Assembly (NCBI GenBank): GCA_945888325.1
Contig: CAMDAC010000001.1
Span: 248,001 to 312,000, forward strand
DNA from: Candidatus Sulfopaludibacter sp. SbA3
GTDB taxonomy: Bacteria > Pseudomonadota > Alphaproteobacteria > Caulobacterales > Hyphomonadaceae
Direction of reading: 5' to 3'
DNA length: 64,000 bases
The position numbers were made by a program, and so were the translations under genes. Numbering within the stretch: the first letter of the stretch is position 1; each line of letters opens with the position of its first letter. Of the stretch, positions 39,252 to 48,504 are shown piece after piece. The notes under the pieces were generated by a model that saw only the letters and a list, made by a program, of their open reading frames with translations, had not been told where the DNA came from and ran no database searches.

Positions 39252-39291
39252 ACAAGGCGCGATGCGACTTTGCCTTCAAGTTGTGGGGCAT

Positions 39292-39570
39292 ATGAAAGCC
39301 GTGATGAGCAATTACCGCCTAGCCCTGTTGCTACGACCAATCATGTTGGTTTTGATTCCTGTCGTATTCCTCTTGATCGGGTTGTCCGACGAGCCCATGC
39401 GGACTTCGATTTTCTCTGCCTTCTTTGTGTCCATGGCTGGCTTTGCATTTTATCTGCGATGCGCTCTTTGCCATCAAAGCATCTTCAGAAAGAGCGCAAG
39501 GGGTTTATCCGGCTTTAGTTTCGAGCCCAGCAGGGTTTGCGCTAAATGTGGTGCCGCGTTGGACACGTGA
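39292..39570 (+). CDS. small membrane protein with putative Cys4 zinc ribbon
   Basis: MKAVMSNYRLALLLRPIMLVLIPVVFLLIGL…CALCHQSIFRKSARG…VCAKCGAALDT; two TM helices and CxxC…CxxC. Coding assignment is tentative. Confidence 0.5.
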   Translation: MKAVMSNYRLALLLRPIMLVLIPVVFLLIGLSDEPMRTSIFSAFFVSMAGFAFYLRCALCHQSIFRKSARGLSGFSFEPSRVCAKCGAALDT

Positions 39571-39706
39571 TGATCTTCGACCTGAAGCCCCGATGAGCAT
39601 CGAGTCGCAAAGCGACTCTGTCTGGCTTCCAGTCCAATACGGCAGGGCTCGCCAAGTTCAGGGGTAGGGTGGTAACTGCGGGGGATAAAGCATCCGAGGA
39701 AACATC

Positions 39707-40342
39707 ATGGCTCGTTACACCTTGCACGGCATCTTTGCGTCCGGCCCCACCTACAAGGCGGCGCTGATGCTGCGCCTGACGGCCACGCCGTTCGACTATG
39801 AGCATGTCGACCTGCGCGCCGGGGCGCACAAGGCGGACGCCTTCCTCGTCAAGAACCGCTACGGCCAGGTGCCGGTGCTGGAAGACAGCCAGACGGATTA
39901 TTGCCTCTGCCAGTCGTCCGTGATCCTCGACTATCTCGCCGACGAGACCGGAAAGTTCGGCGGCAAGGACCGGGGCGAGCGGCTGCGGGCGCGGGAATGG
40001 CAGCTGTGGGGGGCGGGCACGCTGACCACCGGCATCTATCGCACGCGGGCGCTGAAGCTCGGCTTCTTCAAGTTTCCCGAACAGGTCGCCGAGGCGAACC
40101 TGCAGTCCGCGCTGGGCGGCCTGAAGGAGCTGAACACGCTGCTGGATGGCCGCGAGTGGCTGGTCGGCAAGGGCGCGACGATTGCCGATATCGATCTCTA
40201 CGGCATCGCCGCCTATGCTCCGCAGGCGGGCATTGACCTCGCGCCGTATGGCAATGTCCGCAAATGGCTCGCCCGGGTCGAGGCGCTGCCGGGCTTCAAG
40301 GGCGTCAACGATTGCCTGCCGCAGACCAGCGTGAAGGCATGA
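39707..40342 (+). CDS. glutathione S-transferase family protein
   Basis: YTLHGIFASGPTYKAALMLRLTATPFDYEHVDLRAG…VKNRYGQVPVLEDSQTDYCLCQSSVILDYLADETGKF. Confidence 0.9.
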   Translation: MARYTLHGIFASGPTYKAALMLRLTATPFDYEHVDLRAGAHKADAFLVKNRYGQVPVLEDSQTDYCLCQSSVILDYLADETGKFGGKDRGERLRAREWQLWGAGTLTTGIYRTRALKLGFFKFPEQVAEANLQSALGGLKELNTLLDGREWLVGKGATIADIDLYGIAAYAPQAGIDLAPYGNVRKWLARVEALPGFKGVNDCLPQTSVKA

Positions 40343-41187
40343 TCGACGGCGTCGATCACATCGTGATCCTCGCGCCCGAGATCGAGGCGGGCACGGCGGT
40401 GTATGCTGCGCTGCTCGGGCGGGCGCCGGACTGGCGGGCGGTGAGTGATACGGGGGCGGCGACGGCGCTGTTCCAGCTTGGCAATACGGCGCTCGAGCTT
40501 GTCGCGCCGTCCGGGCACGGAGCATCGGCAGAGCACCTGCGGGCGCGAATCACGGAGGAGGGGCCGGGCCTCAAGTCGCTGGCTTTCCGCTCGACCGACA
40601 TTGCGGGTGATCATCGTGCGATGTCGCGCCTCGCGCTGTCGCCGACGGCTGTCGAAGAGGCGCTGAGCGAGGATATGGCGCGGGAAGCGCGCCGGACCTG
40701 GCGCAGTTTTCGCGTGCCGCCGGAGCATACCGCCGGCATCCGTTGGTTTTTCGTGGCGCCGGAGGAAGGCGCGCTGGAGCCGGCCGAAGTGCCGCTCGGC
40801 CATGTCCATGCGCTCGATCACTTCGTGATCAACACGCCGAACCCGGACCGGGCGATGGCGCTGTATGGCGCCAAGCTCGGCCTGCGGCTGGCGCTCGACC
40901 GCTCGGCGCCGGAATGGGGCGTGCGGCTGATCTTCTTCCGCACCGGCGGCCTGACGGTCGAGATCGCGCACCGGCTGGGGCAAGGGGAGGATGCTGCCGG
41001 GCCGGACAATTTCTGGGGCCTGACTTGGCGCGTCGGCGATATCGAGGCCGCGCATGACCGGCTCGCGGGGCTCGGCTTCAACGTCTCCGATGTCCGCACC
41101 GGGCGCCGCGCGGGCACCCGCGTCTTCACCGTCCGCGACGGGACGATGGGCGTGCCCACCCTGTTCATTTCCGGCGGCGTGGATTAA
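40339..41187 (+). CDS. VOC family (glyoxalase-like domain) protein
   Basis: MIDGVDHIVILAPEIEAGTAVYAALLGRAPDWRAV…VHALDHFVINTPNPDRAMALYGAKLGLRLALDR; ATGA overlap with the GST gene. Confidence 0.88.
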   Translation: MIDGVDHIVILAPEIEAGTAVYAALLGRAPDWRAVSDTGAATALFQLGNTALELVAPSGHGASAEHLRARITEEGPGLKSLAFRSTDIAGDHRAMSRLALSPTAVEEALSEDMAREARRTWRSFRVPPEHTAGIRWFFVAPEEGALEPAEVPLGHVHALDHFVINTPNPDRAMALYGAKLGLRLALDRSAPEWGVRLIFFRTGGLTVEIAHRLGQGEDAAGPDNFWGLTWRVGDIEAAHDRLAGLGFNVSDVRTGRRAGTRVFTVRDGTMGVPTLFISGGVD

Positions 41188-41196
41188 AAACGCCGC

Positions 41197-41826
41197 ATGA
41201 CCCCGTTCACTGCCCTTACCGGAACTGCTGCGCCGCTGCTCGAGAAGGGCAAGCCGATGTCGAATGTCGACACCGACATGATCATTCCCAAGCAGTTCCT
41301 GAAGACGACGACGCGCACGGGCCTTGCGACCGGGCTGTTCCATGAGCTGAAGACCAAGGCGGATGGTTCGCCGGATCCGGGCTTCGTGCTCAACCGGCCG
41401 GAGTACGCGAAAGCGTCGATCCTGATTGCGGGCGAGAATTTCGGCTGCGGCTCGTCGCGCGAGCACGCGCCTTGGGCGCTGCTGGACCAGGGCATCACCT
41501 GCGTGATCGCCCCGAGCTTTGCCGACATCTTCCACAACAACTGCTACAAGAACGGCATCCTGCCGGTGCGGCTGCCGGTGGATGTGTGCGAGAAGCTGGC
41601 GAAGGCGGCCGGGGGCGCGAACCATGTGTTCACCGTGGACCTTGCGACGCAAACCGTGACGACGCCGGACGGCGAGGTGCACAGGTTCGACGTCGATCCG
41701 GGGCGCAAGTCGAACCTGATGGCCGGGCTCGACGAGATCGGCGCCTCGCTGACCGCCGCGCCGCAGATCGATACGTTCGAGGCGCAGCGCCGCCTCGCCA
41801 CCCCCTGGCTCGAACCCGCCCGCTGA
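41197..41826 (+). CDS. leuD: 3-isopropylmalate dehydratase small subunit
   Basis: [26 protein letters not shown]…[52 protein letters not shown]. Confidence 0.97.
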   Translation: MTPFTALTGTAAPLLEKGKPMSNVDTDMIIPKQFLKTTTRTGLATGLFHELKTKADGSPDPGFVLNRPEYAKASILIAGENFGCGSSREHAPWALLDQGITCVIAPSFADIFHNNCYKNGILPVRLPVDVCEKLAKAAGGANHVFTVDLATQTVTTPDGEVHRFDVDPGRKSNLMAGLDEIGASLTAAPQIDTFEAQRRLATPWLEPAR

Positions 41827-41859
41827 CGGTTCGCGGGCCGCAACCGGAGACACGACCTG

Positions 41860-42024
41860 ATGCCCCGCGCCGCCCGACTTTTCCTGCCGTTGCTTTTGCT
41901 GGTTCCGCTGAGCGGATGCCTGACCGATCCTTTCGGGATGAAGCCGGAGGTGCCGGGCGTCGAGATTCCCGCGAAGCCGGCGGCGGCAGGACCCGCCGCC
42001 AGCCCGGAAAAGGACCCATCCTGA
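41860..42024 (+). CDS. small lipoprotein (54 aa)
   Basis: MPRAARLFLPLLLLVPLSGCLTDPFGMKPEVPGVEIPAKPAAAGPAASPEKDPS*; LSGC lipobox; too short for the supplied ORF track. Confidence 0.6.
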   Translation: MPRAARLFLPLLLLVPLSGCLTDPFGMKPEVPGVEIPAKPAAAGPAASPEKDPS

Positions 42025-42136
42025 TTACACCCTGATCAACGCCGGCCTTTCACCGGGTTTTCCGGCCGCTAGAGTTGCGCGCCTGATCAGACTTGCTACG
42101 TTTTGAGCCGAACACTTGACGACAAGGGAATCCAGC

Positions 42137-42460
42137 ATGGCCCAACGCCGCCCGGCATTACTCATCGCAGCCCTGGCCACCGTTCTGGCGGCCTGCACCA
42201 CGGCGCCTGCCGCGCCGGTTCAATTGGCGGAAGGCGGACCCAAGCTGACCACCGCGATGGAGGGGCAACTCGCCCCGGATGGGACGCCGATCCAGTGCCG
42301 GTCGATCGACCGCACCGGGACGCGGTTCGCGATCAAGGAATGTAAATCGGAAGCCGCCTGGGAGGAACTCGACGCGATTCTCGCCGCGAGTGCCAAGGAG
42401 CAGACCGACAAGTTCCAGCGCCTGAACACTGGCTGCTCCACCCAGGGCAATTGCCCGTAA
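42137..42460 (+). CDS. small Cys-containing lipoprotein, paralogue A
   Basis: MAQRRPALLIAALATVLAACTTAPA…APDGTPIQCRSIDRTGTRFAIKECKSEAAWEELDAILAASAKEQTDKFQRLNTG. Confidence 0.75.
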   Translation: MAQRRPALLIAALATVLAACTTAPAAPVQLAEGGPKLTTAMEGQLAPDGTPIQCRSIDRTGTRFAIKECKSEAAWEELDAILAASAKEQTDKFQRLNTGCSTQGNCP

Positions 42461-42477
42461 GCCCAGGCGCGCGAACC

Positions 42478-42774
42478 ATGATTGTCATCGAAGGGACTGT
42501 CCGCATTCCGCCGGAGAATGTCGAACGCGCCCGCGCGGTCATGGAGCAGATGATCCGCGCCAGCCGCGCCGAGCCCGGGTGTATCGACTATGCCTACAGC
42601 ATCGACGTGCTGGACGCGGGCCTCGTGCGCGTGACGGAGCGTTGGGAAAGCCGCGCCGCGCTCGACCTCCACTTCAAGACAGCGCACATGGCGACCTGGC
42701 GCGCATTCTATCCGCAGCTTGGGCTGACCGACAGGTCCCTGCGTCTCTATGAGGCCGATCCGGAGCCCATCTGA
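42478..42774 (+). CDS. antibiotic biosynthesis monooxygenase (ABM) domain protein
   Basis: MIVIEGTVRIPPENVERARAVMEQMIRASRAEPGCIDYAYSIDVLDAGLVRVTERWESRAALDLHFKTAHM. Confidence 0.9.
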   Translation: MIVIEGTVRIPPENVERARAVMEQMIRASRAEPGCIDYAYSIDVLDAGLVRVTERWESRAALDLHFKTAHMATWRAFYPQLGLTDRSLRLYEADPEPI

Positions 42775-42841
42775 ATCCGTTGCGCTGCGTGCCTTGCCCC
42801 GCTACGAAGTTTGTCGATCCGCTCACTGGAAGGAGATTGCC

Positions 42842-43135
42842 GTGAACCTCAGCCTCAAATCAGCTTTCGTCGCTGCCTTCGCCCTTGCGGCCTGCGCGAC
42901 CCCTCCGGCGGCGACCGGCGCACAGGCGACCCTCAAGGCCGGCGATATCGCGCCGGATGGCACTGCGGTGAGCTGCAGGGACCTCGAAGTGATCGGCTCA
43001 CGGTTCCCGGACCGGACATGCAAGTCGGAAGCGGCGTGGAAGCAGTTCGACGAGATTATGGCGACCAATGCCAAGGAGCAGACCGACAAGTTCCAGCGCG
43101 TCGGCACCGGCGCTGCGACCAGCGGCGGCGGCTGA
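42842..43135 (+). CDS. small Cys-containing lipoprotein, paralogue B
   Basis: GTG start: MNLSLKSAFVAAFALAACATPPA…APDGTAVSCRDLEVIGSRFPDRTCKSEAAWKQFDEIMATNAKEQTDKFQRVGTG. Confidence 0.75.
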   Translation: MNLSLKSAFVAAFALAACATPPAATGAQATLKAGDIAPDGTAVSCRDLEVIGSRFPDRTCKSEAAWKQFDEIMATNAKEQTDKFQRVGTGAATSGGG

Positions 43136-43156
43136 TACCGCCACCTTTCCGCACCC

Positions 43157-44209
43157 ATGAAAAAGACCCTCCTTCTCCTGCCCGGTGACGGCATCGGCCC
43201 GGAAGTCATTGCCGAGGCGCGCCGCGTCGCGGAATTCCTTGTGCCGGATATCCTCATCGAAACCGGTCTTGTGGGCGGCGCCAGCTTTGATGCGCACGGC
43301 ACGCCGCTGACGGATGAGACGCTGGAGCGCGCGCGCAAGTCGCATGCGGTCCTGCTCGGCGCCGTCGGCGGGCCGAAATGGACCGGCGCCGCGCGCGACA
43401 AGCGCCCGGAAGCGGGGCTCCTCGCGCTGCGCAAGGGGCTGGACGTGTTCGCGAACCTGCGCCCTGCCTTCTGCTTTCCGGCGCTGGTGGACGCCTCGAG
43501 CCTGAAGCGCGACCGGGTCGAAGGTCTCGACCTGATGATCGTCCGTGAGCTGACGGGCGGCGTCTATTTCGGGCAGCCGCGCGGTATCGACGAGAAGGGC
43601 GGCCTGCGCCGCGGGTATGATACCGCCATATATACCCATCCCGAGATCGAGCGCGTCGCCCGCGTCGCGTTCGACATTGCGCGGGGCCGTTCGGGCCGGG
43701 TGCTGTCGGTCGAGAAATCCAACGTCATGGAGTCGGGCCTGTTCTGGCGCCAGGAAGTGACGCTCGCGCATGCCGAGTTCGGCGGCGGCGTCGCGCTCAG
43801 CCACATGTATGCAGATGCCTGCGCCATGGAACTCGTGCGCCAGCCGAAACAGTTCGATGTGATCCTGGCGGACAACCTGTTCGGCGACATCCTGTCGGAC
43901 GAAGCGGCGATGCTCACCGGCTCGATCGGCATGCTGCCGTCGGCCTCGCTCGGCGCGCCGGGTGTGCCGGGTCTCTATGAGCCGGTGCATGGCTCGGCGC
44001 CGGACATCGCGGGGCAGGGCGTCGCCAACCCCTGCGCCGCGATCCTGTCGCTGGAGATGGCGCTGCGCTGGTCGCTCGGGAAGGAGAAGGCCGCGGATGC
44101 GCTGCTGGCCGCCGTGGGCAAGGCGCTCGACCGGGGGGCGCGCACGCGTGACCTTGGCGGCGACTTGACGACGAAGCAGATGGCGGACGCGATTATTGCG
44201 GCGCTCTGA
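43157..44209 (+). CDS. leuB: 3-isopropylmalate dehydrogenase
   Basis: [23 protein letters not shown]…[21 protein letters not shown]…[27 protein letters not shown]. Confidence 0.97.
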   Translation: MKKTLLLLPGDGIGPEVIAEARRVAEFLVPDILIETGLVGGASFDAHGTPLTDETLERARKSHAVLLGAVGGPKWTGAARDKRPEAGLLALRKGLDVFANLRPAFCFPALVDASSLKRDRVEGLDLMIVRELTGGVYFGQPRGIDEKGGLRRGYDTAIYTHPEIERVARVAFDIARGRSGRVLSVEKSNVMESGLFWRQEVTLAHAEFGGGVALSHMYADACAMELVRQPKQFDVILADNLFGDILSDEAAMLTGSIGMLPSASLGAPGVPGLYEPVHGSAPDIAGQGVANPCAAILSLEMALRWSLGKEKAADALLAAVGKALDRGARTRDLGGDLTTKQMADAIIAAL

Positions 44210-44269
44210 GTTTTTGACTTCCCTGCGTCTTGTGACATCCTACCGAAAAATATCGGGAGGAACCACGCA

Positions 44270-45460
44270 ATGTCCTACGCCGCCGGACGGCTGATCCATG
44301 ACGCCGACAGTCATCTCATGGAGATGACCGACGTGCTCGATCCGTATTTCGAGAAGCGCCTGCTGGCGCGCTATCACGACCTTCCGATCTACAAGTGGAA
44401 GCACTCGCACGCGGACTGGATGAACGCGGAGCGCGCGCGGCATGAGGATGCGGCTTACCGCGCCGCGGCGGCGGACGCGATCCTGCTCAACAAGAATTAT
44501 ACCGCCCTCGGATCTTTCCGCCGCGAAGACCGGCCCGCCGCGATGGACCGGCTCGGGTTTGCCAGCCAGCTGGTCTTTACCACCTTCTGTCTCGGCAATT
44601 TCGGGCTCGACCAGTCCGGCGACATGGAACTCTGCTACGCGGCTGCTGATGCGCACAACCGGATGATGACGGACTTCTGCTGCGTCGACCGGCGCCTGCT
44701 GCCGGTGGCCTACGTTCCGCTGGAGGACTTTGCCCGCGCCGAGGCGACCGCGCGGCTGGCGATCAAGCTGGGGGCCAAGGCCATCATGGTTCCGTCCGTG
44801 TGCCCGCAAAGGCATTCGCCGAGCCATGTGGGCTTGGACCCCGTCTGGCGTCTTGCGGAGGAGGCGGGCCTGCCGGTCCTGCTGCATGTCGGCGGCGAGG
44901 AGAAGATGAACCCGGTCTACAAGGAAAACGGCCTGCCGCCGGTGCCGGACTTCCATGGCGGAGACGACAATTTCACCTCGGTCTCCTATATGCCGATCCC
45001 GCAATCGGCGATGCAGACGCTGGCCACGCTGATCTTTGACGGCGTGTTCGACCGGTTCCCGCGCCTGAAATGGGGCGCCATCGAGCTTGGCGCCGCCTGG
45101 GTGCCGGGATGGATGCGCGCGATGGATTCGGCCGCGCATGCCTTCGTGAGGAATGAGGCGCGGTTGCAGAAACTCTCGGCGAAGCCGTCCGAAATCGTGC
45201 GCCGGTCTTTCCGCGCGGCGCCGTATCCGCATGAGGATGCCGGCTGGATCATCCGCAATTCGGGGGATGAGATCTGCCTCTTCTCGTCGGACTATCCGCA
45301 TGTCGAAGGCGGCCGCAATCCGCTGAAGCGTTTCGACGAAACCCTCGCGGGCTGCACGCCCACGCAGGTCACGAACTTCTACTCCGAGAACTTCATCGAC
45401 CTGATGGGGGAGGGGCTCGCGGCGGATTTGCGGCGGCCGAAGATGCAGCAGTCGGCCTGA
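44270..45460 (+). CDS. amidohydrolase family protein
   Basis: GRLIHDADSHLMEMTDVLDPYFEKRLLARYHD…GDEICLFSSDYPHVEGGRNPLKRFDETLAG; metal-dependent hydrolase signature (SDYPHxEG). Confidence 0.9.
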   Translation: MSYAAGRLIHDADSHLMEMTDVLDPYFEKRLLARYHDLPIYKWKHSHADWMNAERARHEDAAYRAAAADAILLNKNYTALGSFRREDRPAAMDRLGFASQLVFTTFCLGNFGLDQSGDMELCYAAADAHNRMMTDFCCVDRRLLPVAYVPLEDFARAEATARLAIKLGAKAIMVPSVCPQRHSPSHVGLDPVWRLAEEAGLPVLLHVGGEEKMNPVYKENGLPPVPDFHGGDDNFTSVSYMPIPQSAMQTLATLIFDGVFDRFPRLKWGAIELGAAWVPGWMRAMDSAAHAFVRNEARLQKLSAKPSEIVRRSFRAAPYPHEDAGWIIRNSGDEICLFSSDYPHVEGGRNPLKRFDETLAGCTPTQVTNFYSENFIDLMGEGLAADLRRPKMQQSA

Positions 45461-45465
45461 AACGG

Positions 45466-45891
45466 ATGGCGAAAGACGCTAAGCCCGCGAAAGTGGTCCT
45501 CCTGTCCGGCGGCAATCCGCAGATTGCCCAGAGGGACGGTGATGCGCCGGTGCAGACCTATATTGCGGCCCTGCCCGGCTGGAAGCAGGAGGTCGGCCGG
45601 CGGCTGGATGCGCTGATCGTGAAAGCGGTGCCGAAGGTGCAGAAGGCGGTGAAGTGGAACTCGCCGTTTTATGGCGTCGAAGGGCAGGGTTGGTTCGTCA
45701 CGTTCCATGTGCTGACGCGGTATGTGAAGGTTACCTTCTTCAAGGGGGCCGAACTCGATCCGCCGCCGCCCGGCTTCACGGCGAAGAGCGGGGAGGCGCG
45801 CTGGATTGACCTCTACGAAGGCGAGTTTGACGAAGCCCAGCTGGCGAAATGGATGAAGCAGGCCGCGAAACTTCCGGGCTGGAAACCCTGA
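45466..45891 (+). CDS. DUF1801 domain-containing protein
   Basis: YIAALPGWKQEVGRRLDALIVKAVPKVQKAVKWNSPFYGVEGQGWFVTFHVLTRYVKVTFFKGAELDPPPPG. Confidence 0.85.
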   Translation: MAKDAKPAKVVLLSGGNPQIAQRDGDAPVQTYIAALPGWKQEVGRRLDALIVKAVPKVQKAVKWNSPFYGVEGQGWFVTFHVLTRYVKVTFFKGAELDPPPPGFTAKSGEARWIDLYEGEFDEAQLAKWMKQAAKLPGWKP

Positions 45892-45981
45892 GCCTCTGTG
45901 CTGCGCAGCCATCTGGCAAACCACTATTGCCTCCGTCGGAGTCTCGCTTATCCATCCTGTGGATAAAGCTGGTCGGGGGTC

Positions 45982-48498
45982 TTGGGGATGCAAGTGGGGA
46001 GCGGTGCGGGGCCATTGGCCGACGAACAGGCGCTGATCGCGGCCCTGCGCGCCGGTGTCTGGGCCGATCTCACGCAGGCGCCCGGATATGACGCCGAACT
46101 CAAGCCGGTCGTTTCGGCCCGATTCCTGAGAGACATGCTGCTCGGGCTCGATAGCCGCGTTGCCGGTCTCCCGTCGGGCCTGCGGATACGCGGCGCCCGG
46201 GTGGAGGGCGATCTCGACCTCGCAGATTGCACCGCGCCGGGCGGAGGCGGCTTTGGCGTTGTCGCCCTTGAGCAGTGTGATTTCTCAGGCCGCATTGACA
46301 TTACCAATGCGGAACTGTCCCGCTTTTCGATCCGCCAGAGCCGGTTTCGCGAACTCTGGGGAGAAGGCGTCAAGGTCAGCGGAGACTTCGACTTCAGGGA
46401 GGCCTCTCCATTGCCGTCGCCGCCGCCGGAAGTGCCGGTGGCCTATATCCGCTTGCGGGCGGCCCGGATCGGCGGCGATCTCTGGGCGCGCGGAGCATTG
46501 CTGAAATGCCCCGGCGACGTGCCGCGCGGCCTGACAATGGTGCCCCCGGCCTTGAACCTTTGGCTTGCCAGGATCGAGGGCAGCGCCCTGTTCGAGATGG
46601 GCTTCGTCGCCGAGGGCGATGTGCGGATGTCGAGCGCCTTCATCGGCGGCGACCTTGCATTCGACGGCGCCACGATCACGGGCCGCGATGGTCTCGCGCT
46701 CGATGCGGCCGGCGTCAACATCGGCGGCGAGGCAACTTTTGACCTGCTCGATGAGCGCCGCTTTGTTGCTGAAGGTGAAGTACGCCTGTCAAACGCCAGC
46801 GTCGGAAAGAATCTCAACTTCTACGGTGCCTCTTTGTCCAACCCGGACGGAGACGCACTCGATGTCAGTGCCAGCACAATCGGTGCGCACGTTCGCCTGA
46901 CCGTCGCCCGTGGTCACCGGTTCGAGGCCAATGGGCAAGTGGTCTTCTGGGACACGAAAGTCTCCGGCGACTTCGCCTGCAACGGCGCGCGCCTGTCTGC
47001 GCCCGGTCGTGTCGCGCTTGCGGCTGCAAACATCCAGGTGGGTGGACGGGCCGGTTTCGACAAGGTCGAAGGGTCGCGCTTTGAAGCCGAAGGCGAGGTG
47101 CAACTCGCGAACGCGACCATCGGCAAAGACCTCGCCTTTTTCGGTGCGCACCTCAGCAACCCCGGCGCCGACGCGCTGGATGCCAACGCCTGCAGTGTCG
47201 GCGGCCATGTTCAGCTGATGCCGATCGACACGACGCGGTTCGAGGCCGAAGGGGCGTCCCTGTTTTGGGACGCGCGAGTCGCCGGAGATTTCGCCTGTCA
47301 CGGCGCGCGTTTCAACAATCCCGGCGGGCTCGCGCTTGCCGCGGCCGGCATCCAGATCGGCGGCCTTGCCAACTTTGATGCCTATCAACATTTCCGGTTC
47401 GAATCTTCCGGTGAAGTCAGGCTGGCCAATGGAAGCATCGGCAAGTCGCTCAGCTTCTTTGGCGCCGCCCTGAGCCATCCGGACGGCGACGCGCTGGATG
47501 TGAGCGCCTGCAGCGTCGGCGGCCATGTCCGGCTCGTCGCGATAAACGACCACAAGTTTGAGGCGGACGGCACGACCACGTTCTGGAAGGCTCGGGTTGC
47601 CGGAGACTTCATCTGTCAGGGCGCCCGGTTTACACGTCCCGATGGTGTCGCGCTCAATGCCAGCGCATGTTCCGTAGACGGTGGACTATACGCGCATGAC
47701 AACACGCTTGATGGGATCGTCGATCTGTCGAATGCCCGGATCGATACGCTGGGCAGCTTCGCCGACTCGGCCTGGAGCGGCGCCCGCCGCATCCGCCTCG
47801 ACAGCATCAGCCTGCGGCAGATCGAAGTGGACCAGTCGGACGGCGTCGCATGGCAGGCCCGGATGCGCTGGCTGCAACGCAGCACCGACCGGACCGCAAA
47901 GGGACAGCGCATCGTGTCCCCGCATCCCTGGCGGGAGTGCGCCATCGCATTCGCGCGTTCTGGCCGCCATACTGACGCGCGGCGGATCCAGCGCGAAGGC
48001 TACCGCGAGGAGAACCGGGCCCGTCCGCTCTGGATCCGGCCGTTCGTCTGGCTGTTTGCGGAAGTTCCGTTCGGCTTTGGTCTTTCGGCGCTGCGTGCGA
48101 CCGTGACGCTCGTTGCATTCTGGATCGCCGGCATCGTGGGTGCCGAGGTCATGCTCGCGCGAAACGTGTTCGTCGACCTCTCGAGCCATGACGACCCGCA
48201 AGCTTGCCTGTCGCTTGTGCCGGCGCTTTACGCACTGGATACGGCCATTCCGATCATCGATCTGCGTCAGGAGTCGCTTTGTGATCCGGCGGATGTCGGC
48301 CAGGTTGGCCTGTTCCGGGGTATCCAGCTCTCGCGCCTTGCCGGGAGCATGCCATTCCTGCCGGCCCTGCCGGCGGTGACCTTGTTCGATGAAGTCACGC
48401 TCTGGACCTGGGCCAAGGCGATCTACGCCTTGCTGGGCACATTCCTCGTTAGCTTCGCGGGCATAACCTATTCGGGCGTATTCAAGCCGAAAGAGTAG
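45982..48498 (+). CDS. large repeat protein (putative beta-solenoid) with C-terminal membrane domain; start ambiguous (TTG 45982 or ATG 45988)
   Basis: Seven 53-aa repeats of the form [RF]EAxGEVxLANxxIGKxLxFFGAxLSxPDGDALDVSACSVGGHVRL alternating with xxFWDxxVxGDFACxGARFxxPGGxALAAAxIQIGGxAxFD; two C-terminal TM segments. Confidence 0.8.
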   Translation: MGMQVGSGAGPLADEQALIAALRAGVWADLTQAPGYDAELKPVVSARFLRDMLLGLDSRVAGLPSGLRIRGARVEGDLDLADCTAPGGGGFGVVALEQCDFSGRIDITNAELSRFSIRQSRFRELWGEGVKVSGDFDFREASPLPSPPPEVPVAYIRLRAARIGGDLWARGALLKCPGDVPRGLTMVPPALNLWLARIEGSALFEMGFVAEGDVRMSSAFIGGDLAFDGATITGRDGLALDAAGVNIGGEATFDLLDERRFVAEGEVRLSNASVGKNLNFYGASLSNPDGDALDVSASTIGAHVRLTVARGHRFEANGQVVFWDTKVSGDFACNGARLSAPGRVALAAANIQVGGRAGFDKVEGSRFEAEGEVQLANATIGKDLAFFGAHLSNPGADALDANACSVGGHVQLMPIDTTRFEAEGASLFWDARVAGDFACHGARFNNPGGLALAAAGIQIGGLANFDAYQHFRFESSGEVRLANGSIGKSLSFFGAALSHPDGDALDVSACSVGGHVRLVAINDHKFEADGTTTFWKARVAGDFICQGARFTRPDGVALNASACSVDGGLYAHDNTLDGIVDLSNARIDTLGSFADSAWSGARRIRLDSISLRQIEVDQSDGVAWQARMRWLQRSTDRTAKGQRIVSPHPWRECAIAFARSGRHTDARRIQREGYREENRARPLWIRPFVWLFAEVPFGFGLSALRATVTLVAFWIAGIVGAEVMLARNVFVDLSSHDDPQACLSLVPALYALDTAIPIIDLRQESLCDPADVGQVGLFRGIQLSRLAGSMPFLPALPAVTLFDEVTLWTWAKAIYALLGTFLVSFAGITYSGVFKPKE
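46600..47712 (+). repeat. seven tandem 53-codon (159-bp) protein repeats, alternating A/B type
   Basis: R1-R7 begin GFVAEGDV / RFVAEGEV / RFEANGQV / RFEAEGEV / RFEAEGAS / RFESSGEV / KFEADGTT. R1-R6 are each 53 residues by direct counting; R7 follows the same pattern and the block end assumes the same length. Confidence 0.85.
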
Positions 48499-48504
48499 AG
48501 CCAC

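Noticed and set aside
46600-47712. Tandem repeats considered as a CRISPR-like array
   Set aside because: Repeats are 159 bp, in frame, degenerate at DNA level and encode a periodic protein; no short conserved repeat/spacer pattern and no cas genes.
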